Source: Paramesorhizobium endophyticum
GTDB taxonomy: Bacteria > Pseudomonadota > Alphaproteobacteria > Rhizobiales > Rhizobiaceae
Reading direction: 5' to 3'
Length of the DNA stretch: 64,000 nt
Assembly: GCF_014640615.1 (NCBI RefSeq)
Contig: NZ_BMHH01000008.1
Span: forward strand, 155,691 to 219,690
Shown: one piece after another, positions 56,567 through 64,000 of the stretch
Layout: each line of letters opens with the position of its first letter
Numbering within the stretch: the stretch's first letter is position 1
Position numbers and translations under genes: made by a program
Notes under the pieces: generated by a model
Database searches by the model: none
What the model was told of the DNA's origin: nothing
What the model saw: the letters and a program-made list of their open reading frames with translations, nothing else

Positions 56567-57198
56567 GCGCCATCCTCTCCGAAGCAACCAAGGCGCGCGA
56601 TGAGATCGCGCGCGTCGGCAAATCGCTCTTCGACCGCGGGCTGACATCGGGTTCTACCGGCAATATCAGCGTCCGGCTGTCCAACGGGGAAATCCTGATG
56701 ACGCCGACCAATGCCTCGCTCGGCAGCCTCGACCCGGAGCGCCTGTCCCGCTTTTCCGCCGAAGGGGTGCATATCGACGGCGACAAGCCGACGAAGGAAG
56801 CGTTTCTCCATCAGTGCATGTATTGCAAGCGCCCGCAGAGCGGCGCGGTCGTGCATCTGCATTCGACCCATGCGGTGGCGGTGAGCCTGCTGGCCGACAT
56901 CGACCCGGAAGACGTGCTGCCGCCCCTGACTGCCTATTACGTCATGCGCGTCGGCTCGCTGCCGCTCGTTCCCTATTTTCCGCCGGGGGATCAGGCGCTG
57001 GCCGAGGCCATGGCGGCAAGGGCGGAAAAAAGCCATGCGGTGCTCCTTGCCAATCACGGTCCCGTCGTCGCTGGCAAGACGCTTCTCGACGCGCAATATG
57101 CGACGGAAGAGCTGGAGGAGACGGCAAAGCTCCATCTCCTCCTGCAGGGACACCGGATCAAGCCGCTGACACTGGAGCAGAGCCGGGCGCTCGGGTGA
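56563..57198 (+). CDS. otnC: 3-oxo-tetronate 4-phosphate decarboxylase OtnC (class II aldolase family)
   Basis: About 211 aa, aldolase class II/AraD family: GSTGNISVRL near the start, zinc His pair in VVHLHSTHAVAVS, third His in LLANHGPVVAG. Start overlaps otnK stop (ATGA). It gives DHAP and CO2 from 3-oxo-tetronate 4-phosphate. End of the LacI-otnK-otnC operon; converges on GntR with 34 bp between. Confidence 0.9.
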   Translation: MSAILSEATKARDEIARVGKSLFDRGLTSGSTGNISVRLSNGEILMTPTNASLGSLDPERLSRFSAEGVHIDGDKPTKEAFLHQCMYCKRPQSGAVVHLHSTHAVAVSLLADIDPEDVLPPLTAYYVMRVGSLPLVPYFPPGDQALAEAMAARAEKSHAVLLANHGPVVAGKTLLDAQYATEELEETAKLHLLLQGHRIKPLTLEQSRALG

Positions 57199-57232
57199 AA
57201 TCCCGGTCTCATGGCCTTGAAACGAAAACGGA

Positions 57233-57916
57233 TCAAAGAGTGGATTTTACCCGTTCCCAGCCATTGGCGAGGTGAATGTCCAGTTCGCGAGCGAGCGTTT
57301 CGGCATCGCGGGATTCCAGCGCCGTAATGATCCGCTCGTGCTCGGCGACGGCGGAGGCCCAGCGCTCCGGTCCTTCATGACCGACGAAACGGATGCGCTT
57401 GACGCGCGACTGCAACAGGCCGTGCACCTCCGCCAGCGGGGCATTGTCCGCAAGGGCGACAATGCCGGTATGGATCTGCTGGTTGAGCTTGTAATATTCG
57501 AGCCGCTCACCGGCCTTGTAATGGCGCACCATGGCGTCGTGCAGGGCACGCAGCCGCGCTATTCCCTCGTCGCTCGCCTTGGCGCAGGCGAGACGCGCCG
57601 CCAGCATCTCCATCGAGCGAATGGTGACCAGCATGTCCTCGACATCCTTCGCCGAGAAGCGCTTGACCATGGCGCCCCGGCTCGGCACCAGCTCGACAAG
57701 CCCTTCGCTGGCCAGGAATTTCAGCGCCTCGCGCAGCGGGGTGCGGGAAACGCCCATTTCCTCGCCCAGCTGATGCTCGTAGATGCGCTGCCCCGGCTGT
57801 AGATCGCCCTCGATGATCATGTCGCGCAGCCGGTTGACGATCTCGCCATGCAGCGACTGACGGGAAATCGCCGTGACCGCACGCCGTCCGCCCTGTTCGA
57901 TCCCGTCAGAGGCCAT
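57233..57916 (-). CDS. GntR-family regulator (FadR/FCD subfamily)
   Basis: 227 aa: GntR HTH (GEIVNRLRDMIIEGDLQPGQRIYEHQLGEEMGVSRTPLREALKFLASEGLVELVPSRGAMV) and an all-helical FCD ligand domain with the metal-site type residues. Start ATG 57916 has GGAGATGATGA; the frame continues to 58033 over the operator. It is divergent from pdxA2 and the tripartite transporter and probably represses them. Confidence 0.9.
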   Translation of the reverse strand: MASDGIEQGGRRAVTAISRQSLHGEIVNRLRDMIIEGDLQPGQRIYEHQLGEEMGVSRTPLREALKFLASEGLVELVPSRGAMVKRFSAKDVEDMLVTIRSMEMLAARLACAKASDEGIARLRALHDAMVRHYKAGERLEYYKLNQQIHTGIVALADNAPLAEVHGLLQSRVKRIRFVGHEGPERWASAVAEHERIITALESRDAETLARELDIHLANGWERVKSTL

Positions 57917-58024
57917 TTCATCATCTCCATTTGCACTGTCGACTCGTAGCGAGCCGAGGCTTTCATGCCATTTTCGCATCGGTGACGGGAAAATGGTACT
58001 GCCTTCATTCATTATGCAATATAC

Positions 58025-58032
58025 TGTATACA
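58025..58032. promoter_or_regulatory. GntR-family operator core
   Basis: TGTATACA, a perfect palindrome inside ACTGTATACAAA, with the TGT-N2-ACA form frequent for FCD-type GntR proteins. Located about 66 bp before pdxA2 and 109 bp before the GntR gene. Confidence 0.5.
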
Positions 58033-58097
58033 AAATACTTGCACAGGGAAAAACGGACGTGTACGGTCAGGGCGTCATCGAAGAGGGAGGAACTTTC

Positions 58098-59150
58098 ATG
58101 GCCACAGATGGTATGGGTATCGAAACGCGGACGGACCGCCCCGTGCTGGCGCTGGCCATGGGCGATCCCGCGGGCATCAGCCCGGAACTGACCGCGCGGA
58201 TACTCACCCTCCCGGAATTGCGCAACGCGGCGCATCTGGCGGTCATCGGCGACGGCCGCATTCTGGAGGAAGGCGCTGCAATCGCCGGGGTCACGCTCGA
58301 TATCGATTATCGCTCGCCGTCCGAATTTTCCACCGAGGCGACCGCCAGGCCTGTCTTCATCGATCTGGGCCATCTCGACCCAGCCGATGTCACACGCGGC
58401 GAGGCGACGCTCGCGGGCGGACGATTCGCGACCGAAAATTTCCGCTTCGCGCTTCATCTCGCAGATCAGGGCCGCGTCGATGGCGTCTGCTTTACGCCTT
58501 TCAACAAGAAGGCGATGCGCTATGCCTATCCGGGCTATGATGACGAAATCCGCTTCGTTTCCGATGTGCTTGCCTTCAAGGGCCGGATGCGCGAGTTCAA
58601 TGTGCTGGAGAAAGTCTGGAATGCGCGGGTGACTTCACATATCCCGCTGTCGGCCGTATCGAGCCATCTCAGCGAGGAGGCGATACTGGCCGAGATCGAT
58701 CTGACAGCCGCGTGCCTGCGGCTTGCGGGGATAGAACAGCCACGGATCGCCGTGGCGGGGTTCAATCCGCATGCGGGCGATGGCGGCAGCTTCGGGATGG
58801 AGGAGATCGAGATCATCGAGCCAGCGGTGGAACGGGCCAAGGCGGCAGGCTACGCGGTGGAGGGACCTTTCCCGGCTGACACAGTCTTTCTGCGCGCGCT
58901 GAAAGAAGGTTTTCATGCCGTCCTGACCATGTATCACGACCAGGGCCAGATCGCGATGAAGATGATGGGCTTCGACAAGGGCGTGACGATGATGGGCGGG
59001 CTGCCCTTTCCGCTTTGCACACCGGCTCACGGCACTGCCTATGACATCGCCGGCCGCGGCATCGCGGATATGGGAGCATCGCGCGAGGCTGTGCTGCTGG
59101 CGGCAAAAATGGCGAAGCGGCAGGCCGCTCTGAAAGAGGCCGCCGAATAG
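58098..59150 (+). CDS. pdxA2: 4-phosphate tetronate dehydrogenase, PdxA2 type
   Basis: PdxA-family oxidative decarboxylase, 350 aa: LALAMGDPAGISPELTARIL, metal His in TSHIPLSAVSSHLSEEAI, MYHDQGQIAMKMMGF and GTAYDIAGRGIADMGAS. PdxA2 paralogues act on 4-phospho-D-threonate/erythronate to give DHAP. Catabolic context (GntR, transporter, OtnK nearby) argues against vitamin B6 synthesis. ATG 58098 is preceded by GGGAGGA. Confidence 0.87.
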   Translation: MATDGMGIETRTDRPVLALAMGDPAGISPELTARILTLPELRNAAHLAVIGDGRILEEGAAIAGVTLDIDYRSPSEFSTEATARPVFIDLGHLDPADVTRGEATLAGGRFATENFRFALHLADQGRVDGVCFTPFNKKAMRYAYPGYDDEIRFVSDVLAFKGRMREFNVLEKVWNARVTSHIPLSAVSSHLSEEAILAEIDLTAACLRLAGIEQPRIAVAGFNPHAGDGGSFGMEEIEIIEPAVERAKAAGYAVEGPFPADTVFLRALKEGFHAVLTMYHDQGQIAMKMMGFDKGVTMMGGLPFPLCTPAHGTAYDIAGRGIADMGASREAVLLAAKMAKRQAALKEAAE

Positions 59151-59160
59151 ACGGATTGCC

Positions 59161-59204
59161 GGAACATGATCGCAAAGTTGCAGACTTTTTGGGCAAGATC
59201 ATGC
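59161..59204 (+). repeat. Dispersed palindromic repeat, copy E
   Basis: GAACATGATCGCAAAGTTGC ... TTGGGCAAGATCATGC, 10 bp after the pdxA2 stop and 72 bp before the TctC gene. Direct orientation, inner stem partly degenerated. Confidence 0.75.
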
Positions 59205-59276
59205 GGCTAACAAGAGGCCGAACCGCCGGGTGGGAGCTTGTGGCGGTGCGGTCCCGAAACCTGGGAGGAACCGACA

Positions 59277-60260
59277 ATGCTGAAACAGATTACCGTTGCG
59301 CTGCTCGCCCTGACGGCTGCCGCTCCGGCGCTTGCCTTTGAGCCGGCGCGGCCCGTGGAATTCGTGGTGACATCGGGGCCGGGCGGCGGCACCGACAATT
59401 TCGCCCGCACCGTGCAAGCCATCATCGGCAAGCACAAGCTGATGAAGGCGCCCATCGTCGTCACCAACAAAGGCGGCGGCAGCGGCGCGGAGGGCTTCGT
59501 TTACGCCGCCGGCTACAAGGCGGACCCTTACAAGCTGACCTTCGGCACCAACAATGAATATCTCCTGCCAAGCGTGGCCGCTATCCCTTACAAGCCGGAA
59601 GACCTGACGCCGGTCGCCAGCCTTGCGCTCGACGAATTCCTGATCTGGGTCAATGGAAACTCTGATTTCAACGACGTCAAATCCTTCATCGAGGCGGCGA
59701 AAGCCAAGCCGGGAGCGATTACGTTCGGCGGCAGCCAGTCCAAGGATACCGACCATATTCTCGTCTCGACCATTGCCGAGGTGACGGGTGCGGAATTCCG
59801 CTATATTCCGTTCAAGAGCGGCGGCGAGGCGGGCGTCCAGCTGGCGGGCGGCCATATTGGTGCCAATGTGAACAATCCCAACGAGAACCGCGGCCAATGG
59901 CAGGCGGGGATGGTGAAGCCGCTTTGCGTTTTCCGCCCGGACCGCTTCCCGCAGAGCGCCCCCGTGCATGACGGCAAGGGATGGCACGACATTCCCACCT
60001 GCGCCGAAGCGGGCCTTGCGATCGAGAGCTACCGCATGCCGCGCACTGTCTGGCTGCCGGCAGGCGTCGGCGAGGATGTGGTCGCCTTCTATCGCGATGT
60101 CCTGAAGAAGGTCTCCGAGACGCCGGAATGGCAGGAATATATCGACAAGACCTCGCAAACCTCACAGTTCATGGCCGGCGACGAATTCAAGGCCTACCAG
60201 GCGAAAGACCGGGACAATGTGGTCAAGGTGCTGGAGCGCGAGGGCTGGCTGGTCAAGTGA
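59277..60260 (+). CDS. Tripartite tricarboxylate transporter binding protein (TctC/Bug family)
   Basis: 327 aa. Signal peptide to about residue 21 (ALAFE). The Bug-family start FVVTSGPGGGTDNFARTVQAIIGKHKL and GGSGAEGFVYAAGY follow. ATG 59277 has GGGAGGAA; the frame to 59238 is not used. It likely captures an organic acid, probably a tetronate in this context. Confidence 0.9.
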   Translation: MLKQITVALLALTAAAPALAFEPARPVEFVVTSGPGGGTDNFARTVQAIIGKHKLMKAPIVVTNKGGGSGAEGFVYAAGYKADPYKLTFGTNNEYLLPSVAAIPYKPEDLTPVASLALDEFLIWVNGNSDFNDVKSFIEAAKAKPGAITFGGSQSKDTDHILVSTIAEVTGAEFRYIPFKSGGEAGVQLAGGHIGANVNNPNENRGQWQAGMVKPLCVFRPDRFPQSAPVHDGKGWHDIPTCAEAGLAIESYRMPRTVWLPAGVGEDVVAFYRDVLKKVSETPEWQEYIDKTSQTSQFMAGDEFKAYQAKDRDNVVKVLEREGWLVK

Positions 60261-60331
60261 GCCGGTAGACGAGCGAATTCGGGGACGTTCCGGAGGGCGT
60301 CCCCGATCCGGCAAAGCCTGGGGAGGCAGGA

Positions 60332-60832
60332 ATGGCTCAAACCGAAAAGACATCCGTATCACGCAAGACGATGGAAATCGTCACAGCGCTCCTGACCGGC
60401 GGGGTGGGTCTCGCCATCTGCTGCGGAGCGTGGCAGAGCGGCATCGGCTGGGCCGAGACCGGGCCGGAAGCGGGTTATTTCCCGTTCTATGTCGGCAACC
60501 TGATTATCCTCGGCAGTCTCGTGACGCTGTTGCGGACGGTGTTCTTCTACCGGCGCGAGGGTGAGATCTTCCTGACCATGGAGAAGGCCCGCCCGGTTCT
60601 CGGTTTCCTGCTGCCACTCGTCGCCTTCATGGTCGTATCGCTGCTGCTCGGCCTTTATGTCGGCACGGCGCTTTATATCTGCGGCGCGATGATGTGGCAG
60701 GGCGGCTATCGCTGGTGGGTTAGCGCGCTCGCGGCGGTGGCCGTTACCGGTCTCTTCTACCTCGTCTTCGAGATCGGCTTCCAGGTCCCGCTGCTGAAAG
60801 GACCGATCGAGAACTGGCTCGGCATCTACTGA
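60332..60832 (+). CDS. Tripartite tricarboxylate transporter small subunit (TctB)
   Basis: 166 aa with four predicted transmembrane helices: AETGPEAGYFPFYVGNLIILGSL carries the conserved GPEAGYFPxxxG motif of TctB. Lies 71 bp after TctC and 82 bp before TctA. Required partner of the large channel subunit. Confidence 0.9.
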   Translation: MAQTEKTSVSRKTMEIVTALLTGGVGLAICCGAWQSGIGWAETGPEAGYFPFYVGNLIILGSLVTLLRTVFFYRREGEIFLTMEKARPVLGFLLPLVAFMVVSLLLGLYVGTALYICGAMMWQGGYRWWVSALAAVAVTGLFYLVFEIGFQVPLLKGPIENWLGIY

Positions 60833-60914
60833 TCCGGCTTCTTCAGTTTTACGCAAGCCCTGACGGAAACCGGTCCCCGCTTTTCCTGGACTTGCTTTTG
60901 GGAGGAAACAGGCG

Positions 60915-62438
60915 ATGGGCAATTTTGGCTATCTGATGGACGGTTTCGCCACCATCATCACCGCACACCACCTCATGATCATGGTGATCGGGGTCATGCT
61001 CGGCATTCTGGTTGGCGTGCTGCCCGGGCTCGGCGCGCCAAACGGCGTCTCGCTCCTCCTGCCGCTCACCTTCACGATGGACCCGATCTCGGCCATCATT
61101 CTTCTGTCCTGCATGTATTGGGGCGCGCTCTTCGGCGGATCGACCACCTCGATCCTCTTCAACATTCCCGGCGAGCCTTCTTCGGTGGCGACGACCTTCG
61201 ACGGCTATCCCATGGCGAAGAACGGCCAGGCGACGCGGGCTTTGACACTCGCCTTCATGTCGGCCGGCATCGGGGCGCTTGCCGGCGTCGTCATGATTAC
61301 GCTGCTTTCCGGCTGGGTGGCGCGTTTTGCCCTGCAGTTCTCTTCGCCCGAATTCTTCGCCGTCTATTTCCTCGCTTTCGCCAGTTTCATAGGGATGAGC
61401 GCCAATGCGCCCGCCAAGACACTGGTGACGATGATGCTGGGCTTCGCCTTCGCGACCGTCGGCATGGATACGATCTCGGGAGGCCTGCGCCTCACCTTCG
61501 GCATTCCTGAACTCATCAAGGGCGTTTCCTTCCTCGTCGCGGTCATGGGCCTGTTCGGCATCGGCGAATTGCTGCTGACGACGGAGGAGGGATTGCGCTT
61601 CGACGGCATCAAGGCGCGCGTCAGGGCCATCGATGTGCTGAAAGCGCTGAAGGAGATGCCGCGCTATGGCTGGTCGATCCTGCGTTCAACGGTCATCGGC
61701 ATCTGGATGGGCATCACGCCCGCTGGCCCCACCGCAGCCTCCTTCATGAGCTACGGCCTCGCCCGGCGCTTCGCCAGGGACAAGTCGCAGTTCGGCGAGG
61801 GTGATCCGCGCGGCATCGTATCGCCGGAGACAGCCGACCATTCGGCGGGCACGTCGGCCCTTCTGCCGATGCTGGCGCTTGGCGTTCCCGGCTCGGCGAC
61901 AGCGGCGGTAATGATGGGCGGACTGATGATCTGGGGGCTGACGCCGGGACCGATGCTTTTCATCGACAGGCCGGATTTCGTCTGGGGGCTCATCGCCTCG
62001 ATGTATCTGGGAAATGTCGTCGCGGTTCTGCTGGTGCTCACCACGGTACCGCTCTACGCCTCGATCCTGCGCGTGCCTTTTGCGATCGTCGGGCCGGTGA
62101 TTGTCGCCATCATCTTCTCCGGCGCCTATCAGGTGGCCAATTCGACTTTCGATATGTGGCTGGTGCTCGGCTTCGGCCTTCTCGGCTATCTCTTCAAGAA
62201 GCTGGACTATCCCATCGCGCCGCTGGTGCTGGCCATGGTGCTTGGCGACAAGGCGGAGGACGCCTTCCGCCAGTCCATGCTGATGTCGAACGGGTCGCTG
62301 ACGATCTTCTGGTCGAACCCGCTTGTCTCTACGATCATGGCCCTTGGTCTGTTGATGCTTTTCTGGCCACTGATCGCCAGGGCGGCAGGGCTTCCCGGCT
62401 TGCGACGCCGGGCGGCAAAGCATCCCGCCAAGGTGTGA
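60915..62438 (+). CDS. Tripartite tricarboxylate transporter large subunit (TctA)
   Basis: 507 aa, about 12 helices: GVLPGLGAPNGVSLLLPLTF, YWGALFGGSTTSILFNIPGEPSSVATTFDG and the second repeat GVSPETADHSA-like PETADHSAGTSALLPMLALGVPGSATAAVMMG. These are the twin PGxG signature repeats of TctA. Completes the sodium- or proton-driven uptake system. Confidence 0.92.
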   Translation: MGNFGYLMDGFATIITAHHLMIMVIGVMLGILVGVLPGLGAPNGVSLLLPLTFTMDPISAIILLSCMYWGALFGGSTTSILFNIPGEPSSVATTFDGYPMAKNGQATRALTLAFMSAGIGALAGVVMITLLSGWVARFALQFSSPEFFAVYFLAFASFIGMSANAPAKTLVTMMLGFAFATVGMDTISGGLRLTFGIPELIKGVSFLVAVMGLFGIGELLLTTEEGLRFDGIKARVRAIDVLKALKEMPRYGWSILRSTVIGIWMGITPAGPTAASFMSYGLARRFARDKSQFGEGDPRGIVSPETADHSAGTSALLPMLALGVPGSATAAVMMGGLMIWGLTPGPMLFIDRPDFVWGLIASMYLGNVVAVLLVLTTVPLYASILRVPFAIVGPVIVAIIFSGAYQVANSTFDMWLVLGFGLLGYLFKKLDYPIAPLVLAMVLGDKAEDAFRQSMLMSNGSLTIFWSNPLVSTIMALGLLMLFWPLIARAAGLPGLRRRAAKHPAKV

Positions 62439-62478
62439 CGCCTCCCTCATTGCCTTCGTGTGAAAAGGACGTTTCCGT

Positions 62479-63858
62479 ATGAACTTCCACGATTATTTCG
62501 CCGGCGCGACGCGGCCTGTCGAAGCCTGCATCGTCGGCACGGGCGGGTTCGGCCGCAGCTTCCTGGCGCAGGGCCGGCGCGTTCCCCAGATGAATGTGCG
62601 CATCGCGGTCGATGTCGACAGCGCCAGCGCCGCGGCGGCCCTGGAATCCGTGGGCGCCGGCAGGGTTGCCCAATGCCACAGCCCAGAGGATGCGAGCCGC
62701 GCCTGGGCCGAAGGCGCCGCCATCGCAGCGGGTAATCTCGCGCATGTCGTCCATTTGCCGTTCGACGTGCTGGTCGAGGCGACTGGCCATCCCGAAGCCG
62801 GCGCACGCCATGCGGAACTGGCGATCGAGGCGGGCAAGCATGTCGCGCTGGTTTCCAAGGAGGTTGATAGCGTCGTCGGCCCCGGCCTTGCCACGCGTGC
62901 CGCGAGATCGGGCAAGGTGGTCACGCCTGTCGATGGCGACCAGCCGAGCCTGCTGATCGGCCTCGTCACCTGGGCGGAAGTACTCGGCTTCGAGATCGTC
63001 TGCGCTGGCAAGTCGAGCGAATATGATTTCGTCTTCGATCCCGAGACCCGGACGCTGACCAGCAACGGCGTCACCATCGATGCCGCGGATTTTAGCGATC
63101 TGCTCGACCTTGGCGAGCGCGGCGCCGTGGAAGTGGCGGCAGCGCGGGCGAGAGCGGCGAGGAAGCTGCCGCAGCGCGCCGTGCCTGACCTCTGCGAACT
63201 TGCCGTCGTTTCCCATTCTGTGGATCTCGCGCCTGACAGGCCCGAGCTTCATTGTCCCATCGCACGGATATCGGAGGTGCCCACCTTCTTTTCAACGCGG
63301 GAAGATGGCGGGCTTCTTGAGGGCGAGCGGCGGATGGATGTCTTTCATTGCCTGCGGCTTCCCGGCGAAATTAGCTTCGCGGGCGGGGTATTCGTCGTCA
63401 TCCGCTGCCGCGACGCGGCCAGTTGGGAACTGCTTGCCGGAAAGGGGCATATCTTGAGCCGCGACGGCGCGACGGCCATGGTCTATCTGCCGCGCCATCT
63501 TCTTGGCCTTGAGGCGGCTACCAGCGTGCTGGAAGCCGGACTGAAAGGGCTTTCCAGCGGCTCGCGGCATCCCCGCCCGCGCTTCGATCTGATCGCCGTC
63601 GCCGAGGCAGACCTCGAAGCGGGAACATTGCTGGCAGCCGGCGGCCATCACCACGCCATTGAGAATGTTTCAGCGGCGCTGGTTCCGGCGAGCCCGGTCC
63701 AGGAGGAGCGACCGGCGCCCTTCTATCTCGCCGCCAACCGCAAGCTGATCCGCCCGGTCAAGGCTGGCAATGCGATCCGCCTCGGTGATATCGCCGTGGA
63801 GGGCTCACGCCTTCTGGATTTGCGCCAGCAGCAGGACGCTTTCTTCTTCGAACGATGA
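62479..63858 (+). CDS. NAD(P)-dependent oxidoreductase with C-terminal SAF domain (COG4091 type)
   Basis: 459 aa. N-terminal Rossmann fold CIVGTGGFGRSFLAQGRRVP with Asp in IAVDVDS (NAD-like), HAELAIEAGKHVALVSKEVDSVVGPGLA as in homoserine dehydrogenase-like proteins, and C-terminal SAF module (RKLIRPVKAGNAIRLGDIAVEG). The biochemical role of this family is not settled as far as I know. Last gene of the transporter operon, so it may oxidise the imported tetronate or a related acid. A terminator-like hairpin follows. Confidence 0.82.
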   Translation: MNFHDYFAGATRPVEACIVGTGGFGRSFLAQGRRVPQMNVRIAVDVDSASAAAALESVGAGRVAQCHSPEDASRAWAEGAAIAAGNLAHVVHLPFDVLVEATGHPEAGARHAELAIEAGKHVALVSKEVDSVVGPGLATRAARSGKVVTPVDGDQPSLLIGLVTWAEVLGFEIVCAGKSSEYDFVFDPETRTLTSNGVTIDAADFSDLLDLGERGAVEVAAARARAARKLPQRAVPDLCELAVVSHSVDLAPDRPELHCPIARISEVPTFFSTREDGGLLEGERRMDVFHCLRLPGEISFAGGVFVVIRCRDAASWELLAGKGHILSRDGATAMVYLPRHLLGLEAATSVLEAGLKGLSSGSRHPRPRFDLIAVAEADLEAGTLLAAGGHHHAIENVSAALVPASPVQEERPAPFYLAANRKLIRPVKAGNAIRLGDIAVEGSRLLDLRQQQDAFFFER

Positions 63859-63866
63859 ACGCGCAG

Positions 63867-63893
63867 GCTGCCATCTTATTTTGCGATGGCAGC
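63867..63893 (+). terminator. Terminator-like hairpin
   Basis: Perfect 9-bp stem GCTGCCATC/GATGGCAGC with a 9-base loop, 8 bp after the stop of the SAF oxidoreductase, followed by a T/A-rich stretch but no continuous T-run. Confidence 0.5.
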
Positions 63894-63936
63894 ATCGAAT
63901 AAGTCTATTTGTCACGGGCCGTTTGCGGCGACATTG

Positions 63937-64000
63937 TGTCAACGGCGGAGTAAAAACCGGCCACGGGGCGGAGCAAAAGTCGGCCACTTTCGGCGCGCGC
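63937..64000. mobile_element. Probable terminus of an IS21-family insertion sequence
   Basis: Begins TGTCAACGGCGGAG and carries two near-identical 21-bp units (63944-63964 and 63967-63987; GGCGGAG ... CGGCCAC). Tandem terminal repeats starting with TGT next to A-rich tracts are typical of IS21-group ends. The element would continue beyond the window; no transposase is visible here. Confidence 0.5.

Noticed and set aside
58098..59150. Vitamin B6 PdxA
   Set aside because: Located with a GntR regulator, tetronate kinase and organic-acid transporter; catabolic PdxA2 fits better.

Overview
The window (about 60% G+C, dense gene packing, many Rhizobiales-type ABC uptake operons, LacI/GntR regulators and a dispersed ~45-bp palindrome) looks like an accessory catabolic region of an alphaproteobacterium, most likely Hyphomicrobiales and probably the Brucella/Ochrobactrum group. 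That placement rests on gene content and style, not on a marker gene.

Region 1 (15-11225, + strand) is one tightly packed operon: a family-1 sugar ABC importer, a zinc MDR dehydrogenase, a PfkB kinase, a LacD/YihT-type aldolase, a GabD-type aldehyde dehydrogenase, an SDR, an enolase-superfamily dehydratase and a TauE/SafE exporter. The kinase keeps the Lys, Asn and Arg that I recall as sulfonate contacts in E. coli YihV, so I read the operon as a sulfosugar (sulfo-EMP-like) pathway with an unusual front end: no isomerase or sulfoquinovosidase is present.

Region 2 (11337-27701) is a sulfate-ester island: a formylglycine-generating enzyme with both catalytic Cys, two cytoplasmic type I sulfatases (CAPSR and CVPSR motifs), two Tau/Ssu-type ABC importers, a PrpF-like isomerase with a LysR regulator, two SDR or esterase enzymes, a ClC channel and a LacI regulator. 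The logic appears to be import of a sulfated compound followed by desulfation inside the cell.

Region 3 (27832-33248) is an RNA-repair locus: rtcR, a sigma-54 promoter, rsr (Ro60 orthologue), three tandem Y-RNA-like genes whose tRNA-like domain is circularly permuted (T arm, closed acceptor, D arm), and rtcB.

Region 4 (33759-39253, - strand) is a polar amino-acid-type ABC operon with a D-2-hydroxyacid dehydrogenase, a small ferredoxin-fold protein and a LacI regulator with a perfect 16-bp operator; its substrate is unknown.

Region 5 (39608-52187) is an ectoine catabolism cluster (ehuBCDA, doeB, doeA, eutC, eutB, enuR, doeD, doeC and divergent doeX). eutA is not present in it.

Region 6 (52497-63858) is a four-carbon sugar-acid cluster: otnI, an SDR, a LacI regulator, otnK, otnC, a GntR regulator, a pdxA2-type dehydrogenase, a tripartite tricarboxylate transporter and a SAF-domain oxidoreductase. 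The window ends in what looks like the terminus of an IS21-family element.

Five copies of the dispersed palindrome lie between genes; three sit directly upstream of a periplasmic binding-protein gene inside an operon.
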